Source of the DNA: Halorubrum yunnanense
GTDB taxonomy: Archaea > Halobacteriota > Halobacteria > Halobacteriales > Haloferacaceae
Direction: 5' to 3'
DNA: 35,789 nucleotides
Assembly (NCBI RefSeq): GCF_026586675.1
Contig: NZ_JAODIX010000039.1
Span: 111,173 to 146,961 of the forward strand
Under the pieces are notes generated by a model. It was not told where the DNA came from. It worked only from the letters and a program-made list of their open reading frames with translations, and ran no database searches. The translations under genes were made by a program, and so were the position numbers. This document shows positions 32,126-35,789 of the stretch, in pieces; positions within the stretch are counted from its first letter, which is position 1, and every line of letters starts with the position of its first letter.

Positions 32126-33100
32126 GTGACGGACAGCGAGCGATCCCGGCCGCCGACCTCCGTGCTCCTCCCGACAGTGCGCTGGACAGAGGCGTGTTCG
32201 GAGGTGGCGGCCCAGCTCGGCGCGGACGACGAGCTGCTGGTGATCTGCGACACCGACGACGACCCGGTGGCCGAGCGCCGGAGCGAGGGCGGCGGAAGCG
32301 ACGATGACGGGAGGTCCGAGGATCTCCTCGACCGAGTTCGGGTCGTCCTCGCGGGAGAACCCGAGGGGTGTTCCGGGAAGGCGAACGCGATCGCGGTCGG
32401 GATGGAAGCGGCCGAACGCGACCGGATCGTCTGGACCGACGACGACTTCCGGCACCCGCCGGGGTGGCTCGCGGGGCTCAACGCCGACTACGAGCGACAG
32501 GGGCCGACCACGGAGGTCCCCGTGTTCGTCGGGACGGACCCGCTCGGGCGGTTCTTCGAGCCGGCGTACGTCATCGGCGGGACCCTCCCGGTCTCACGGG
32601 GCGGGATCGCATGGGGCGGCGGGGTCGTCTTCGAACGCGGCGACCTCCGCGACGGGGAGGCGACGTTCCTCCGGGACCTCCGACGCACCGTCAGCGACGA
32701 CGGGACCCTCGCCGAGCACCTCGACGTGAGCGCCGCCGACCGCACCCGGACCGTCGCCGCGGGCGGGTCGCCGCGGGAGTCGCTGGAGCGGTTCGTCCGG
32801 TTCCTCCAGATCACGCGACGCCACACGCCGCTGGCGACCGCGTTCAACGTCGCCCTCTCGGTCGGCCTCGCGTCGCTGTGTCTGCTCGCGCCGGTCGCGG
32901 GGGCGGCGCTCGTCACGGCGCTGTCGGGGGCGACGTACGCGCGGTTCGGGGTCCGGCGGGCGACGTTCCTGCTCGCCGGTCCGTCGGTGATCGCCTCGCC
33001 GGTCTTCCTCGCGTACGCACTCACGCGGCAGACGTTCGTCTGGGGCGGGCGACGCTACCGGTGGCGGGCGATGTTCGACGTCGACGTCGAGTCCGTCTGA
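32126..33100 (+). CDS. Family 2 glycosyltransferase with C-terminal TM helices
   Basis: 324 residues. The GT2 nucleotide-sugar-binding region runs from about 10 to 200: VLLPTVRW, VICDTDDDP, EGCSGKANAIAVGM and the acidic IVWTDDDFRHPPGWLAGL that carries the DxD-type metal site. Two TM helices (about 240-268 and 285-305) lie at the C-terminus, so it works at the membrane on a lipid or polysaccharide acceptor. The GTG at 32126 is chosen because a CTATTTAT box (32093-32100) lies about 28-30 bp upstream; the next in-frame GTG upstream (32105) would sit too close to it. It follows the HTTM gene on the same strand. The sugar is unknown. Confidence 0.82.
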   Translation: MTDSERSRPPTSVLLPTVRWTEACSEVAAQLGADDELLVICDTDDDPVAERRSEGGGSDDDGRSEDLLDRVRVVLAGEPEGCSGKANAIAVGMEAAERDRIVWTDDDFRHPPGWLAGLNADYERQGPTTEVPVFVGTDPLGRFFEPAYVIGGTLPVSRGGIAWGGGVVFERGDLRDGEATFLRDLRRTVSDDGTLAEHLDVSAADRTRTVAAGGSPRESLERFVRFLQITRRHTPLATAFNVALSVGLASLCLLAPVAGAALVTALSGATYARFGVRRATFLLAGPSVIASPVFLAYALTRQTFVWGGRRYRWRAMFDVDVESV

Positions 33101-33187
33101 GGCTCAAAACCGGCAACACCTGCGAGCACGGCGCTCACGCCGAAAGCGGCAGGCACTTCAAGCCACCACCAGAATCGGCGGACGTTC

Positions 33188-34450
<1,263 letters not shown>

Positions 34451-34473
34451 GCGTCGCTTCCCGATTCGGCTCG

Positions 34474-34478
34474 TTTTT
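34474..34478 (+). terminator. T5 run after icd
   Basis: GCTCGTTTTTATTCG lies 23 bp after the icd stop and is a plausible archaeal terminator. Confidence 0.5.
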
Positions 34479-34518
34479 ATTCGACTCACTCCGACACCGA
34501 GCCGCGCCGCCGGAAGGG

Positions 34519-34956
34519 TTACCGCCCAGACTCGTAGAACTCCTCGCGGTAGACGCGCCCGAAGGCGTTCCGGCGGAGGGTGCTGGCGGCCGCGTCGGGC
34601 TCCGCTTGAAACGTCGCCGCGACGACGGTGTCCGCGAAGGGGATCGGGTGCCAGACGAGGTTGTCGACGTTGTCGGAGCCGATCCGGACGACGTCGTCCC
34701 CGTCGAACTCGCTGTCGGCGAGCCACGCGTCGAACTCGGCCTCGTCGCCGACGTGGACCGCGAGCAGCTCGGCGAACGTGGCGTCGCGGGCGGTCCGGAC
34801 CACCTCGGGGGTGACCCGGTCGTCGTACTCGTCGGCACCGAACTCCATCGCCTTCGTCGCCTCGCGGACGACGACCTGCGCGACCGGACCGACCTCCTCG
34901 TAGCGCTCGAGCGCGTCGGCGCGGGTCTCGGGAGCGAACGTCCCTCTGGTGTGCAT
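34519..34956 (-). CDS. Haloarchaeal conserved protein (DUF5809-like)
   Basis: 145 residues starting MHTRGTFAPETRADALERYE, a helical acidic N-terminal half and a mixed second half ending AFGRVYREEFYESGR. No membrane segment, cysteine motif or catalytic signature is seen. I believe it belongs to the haloarchaeal DUF5809 family, usually paired with the next gene's family, but this is from memory. The start is the ATG at 34956; CCCTTTTC (about 34977-34984) is about 27 bp upstream. Function unknown. Confidence 0.78.
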   Translation of the reverse strand: MHTRGTFAPETRADALERYEEVGPVAQVVVREATKAMEFGADEYDDRVTPEVVRTARDATFAELLAVHVGDEAEFDAWLADSEFDGDDVVRIGSDNVDNLVWHPIPFADTVVAATFQAEPDAAASTLRRNAFGRVYREEFYESGR

Positions 34957-34992
34957 ACCGGGCGTTCGGCGTCGATTGAAAAGGGCGTTCCG

Positions 34993-35478
34993 TTACGCGG
35001 ACGGATCGTCGGGGGCGTCGTCGGAGGCGTCGTCGGGGGCGTCGTCGGAGGCGTCGTCGGGGGCGTCGCCCTCGCCGTCCCCCTCGAACATCTCCCGGGT
35101 CATCTCGCGGGCCTCGCGCAGCGCGGCCTCGGTCTCCGGGTCGGTCGGGCCGGCGGCGCCGCGATCGGTCGGGTGGTCGTGGTGCTGGCCGCCGTGGCCG
35201 GCTCCCGCCTGTCCCGCGTGGTCGTGCTCTCCGAGGTCGACGTCGGGGCGCCCGCGGTCGACGGTGTCCTCGAACACCTCGTGGTACTCGGCGTCCTCGG
35301 CGTGCGGCGTCACCGCGTCGGCGAGCCCGGCGGGGTCCCGCCCGCTCCAGTCGGGGACGCGGTCGTCGAGCCACGCCTCGTGGTCGTCGCCGTGAAGCAT
35401 CGCCGTGAACGCGAGGTGGTGCGCGAGGTGCTCGCCGTCGCGCTGTGGGGTCTCGCAGACGGGGCACGCGTATCCCAT
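34993..35478 (-). CDS. Haloarchaeal C/H-rich protein (DUF5810-like) with repetitive acidic tail
   Basis: 161 residues. The N-terminus MGYACPVCETPQRDGEHLAH combines CPVC with closely spaced histidines (HLAHHLAFTAMLHGDDHEAWL), a likely zinc-finger-type site. A middle histidine stretch (GQHHDHPTD) and a helical segment (REAREMTREMFEGD) follow. The tail is a tandem array encoding DDASDDAP units. The gene precedes the DUF5809-like gene on the same strand (36-bp gap), so they probably form one transcript. The start is the ATG at 35478; ATTTACG lies about 27 bp upstream. Function unknown. Confidence 0.8.
   Translation of the reverse strand: MGYACPVCETPQRDGEHLAHHLAFTAMLHGDDHEAWLDDRVPDWSGRDPAGLADAVTPHAEDAEYHEVFEDTVDRGRPDVDLGEHDHAGQAGAGHGGQHHDHPTDRGAAGPTDPETEAALREAREMTREMFEGDGEGDAPDDASDDAPDDASDDAPDDPSA
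35006..35069 (-). repeat. 12-bp (24-bp alternating) coding tandem repeat
   Basis: On the plus strand GTCGTCGGGGGC and GTCGTCGGAGGC alternate, a 24-bp super-unit that encodes DDASDDAP in the tail of the DUF5810-like protein. Five 12-bp units are seen. Copy number is likely to vary between strains. Confidence 0.9.
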
Positions 35479-35540
35479 TATGCGTCGGAGTTAGCGCGTG
35501 AGCCGTAAATCGGCGTCGAACGATTCCGGCGATCAGACGT

Positions 35541-35789
35541 TTATTTATAAGTAATTGAGTCGGGTCGGCGGAGAACACCTCCAAAGCCCCAGCCGCTCGG
35601 CTATACGTTCTCGACCACACTGCGGAGAACACCTCCAAAGCCCCAGCCACGAGGGCTCGCGCGACTCGCTGCGGTCCTCAGTCGCTCGCGTCGCTCGCTC
35701 CTTGCGGTCCTTACGTCGCCGTGCTTCGCCCTCGCGGCTGCCCCTTTGAGTCCCGCCCACACAGCACCGCAACCGCACCTCACGCCTCC
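35541..35789 (-). repeat. Dispersed composite repeat, copy 3, inverted and cut by window end
   Basis: Read on the minus strand it matches copy 2 from GGAGGCGTGAG at the window edge to TTATAAATAAA at 35541-35551. The 17-bp box is at 35738-35754, stem arms are 35728-35740 and 35644-35656, and two GGCTGGGGCTTTGGAGGTG boxes end at 35648 and 35594 (54-bp period). The arms pair over 13 bp with one G-T pair if the minus strand is the RNA; as a plus-strand RNA the same position would be an A/C mismatch. The element lies 63 bp upstream of the DUF5810-like gene. Confidence 0.8.

Noticed and set aside
35570..35640. CACCTCC in the repeat boxes as an anti-Shine-Dalgarno mimic of 16S rRNA
   Set aside because: A seven-base match in GC-rich DNA is weak, and the transcribed strand is unknown.

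Overview
The window looks like a piece of a haloarchaeal chromosome, most likely Halorubrum or a close relative. It is very GC-rich with strong G/C third-position bias. The predicted proteins are acidic, and the genes include clear archaeal and haloarchaeal markers: archaeal-type GluRS, aEF1-beta, S17e, CofD, RibL, DpsA and a ba3-type oxidase. Most genes have a TATA-like box centred about 26-30 bp upstream of the start codon, which fits leaderless mRNAs, and I used this to choose several starts.

Layout. 1-405: copy 1 of a dispersed composite repeat. 406-4148: a seven-iron ferredoxin, gltX, a small membrane protein and surE. 4313-6525: carA divergent from an Lrp/AsnC regulator with a palindromic operator candidate between them, then dpsA. 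6783-12002: an acidic HEAT-repeat protein, an exported phospholipase-D-fold protein and a RecJ-like DHH protein. 12164-13143: a JAMM metalloprotease overlapping the FAD synthase gene ribL. 13250-21188: a respiratory island with a CtaA-like/heme O synthase fusion, a thiol-redox SelT/W-like protein, a membrane protein, a Cu-type P-ATPase with a small membrane protein, and divergently a four-gene ba3 oxidase operon. 21269-23580: a small CxxC protein, a Gfo/Idh/MocA oxidoreductase, a thioredoxin-like protein, aEF1-beta and a zinc micro-protein. 23719-25255: a TctA-like permease and S17e. 25349-28837: a tightly overlapping operon cofD / Dus-like / CitG-like / DUF447. 28838-29368: repeat copy 2. 29369-34450: asparaginase, an HTTM membrane protein, a GT2 glycosyltransferase and isocitrate dehydrogenase. 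34519-35478: two haloarchaeal small proteins (DUF5809/DUF5810-like). 35541-35789: repeat copy 3, inverted.

How it fits together. The respiratory block is coherent. Heme O/A synthesis, copper transport and the three recognisable ba3 oxidase subunits sit within 8 kb, and the copper pump and the oxidase share one divergent control region. The cofD operon couples a known F420 step to three poorly characterised enzymes through 4-bp start/stop overlaps. That makes it the best protein-level candidate for an undescribed pathway.

The best candidate for an undescribed element is the repeat family. It has three copies, two of them at the window ends. Each copy has a 17-bp identical box, a long-range stem with one compensated base-pair change, and 54- or 57-bp tandem modules carrying a conserved 19-bp box and a TATA-like motif. 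No transposase, tRNA, rRNA or CRISPR array was seen.
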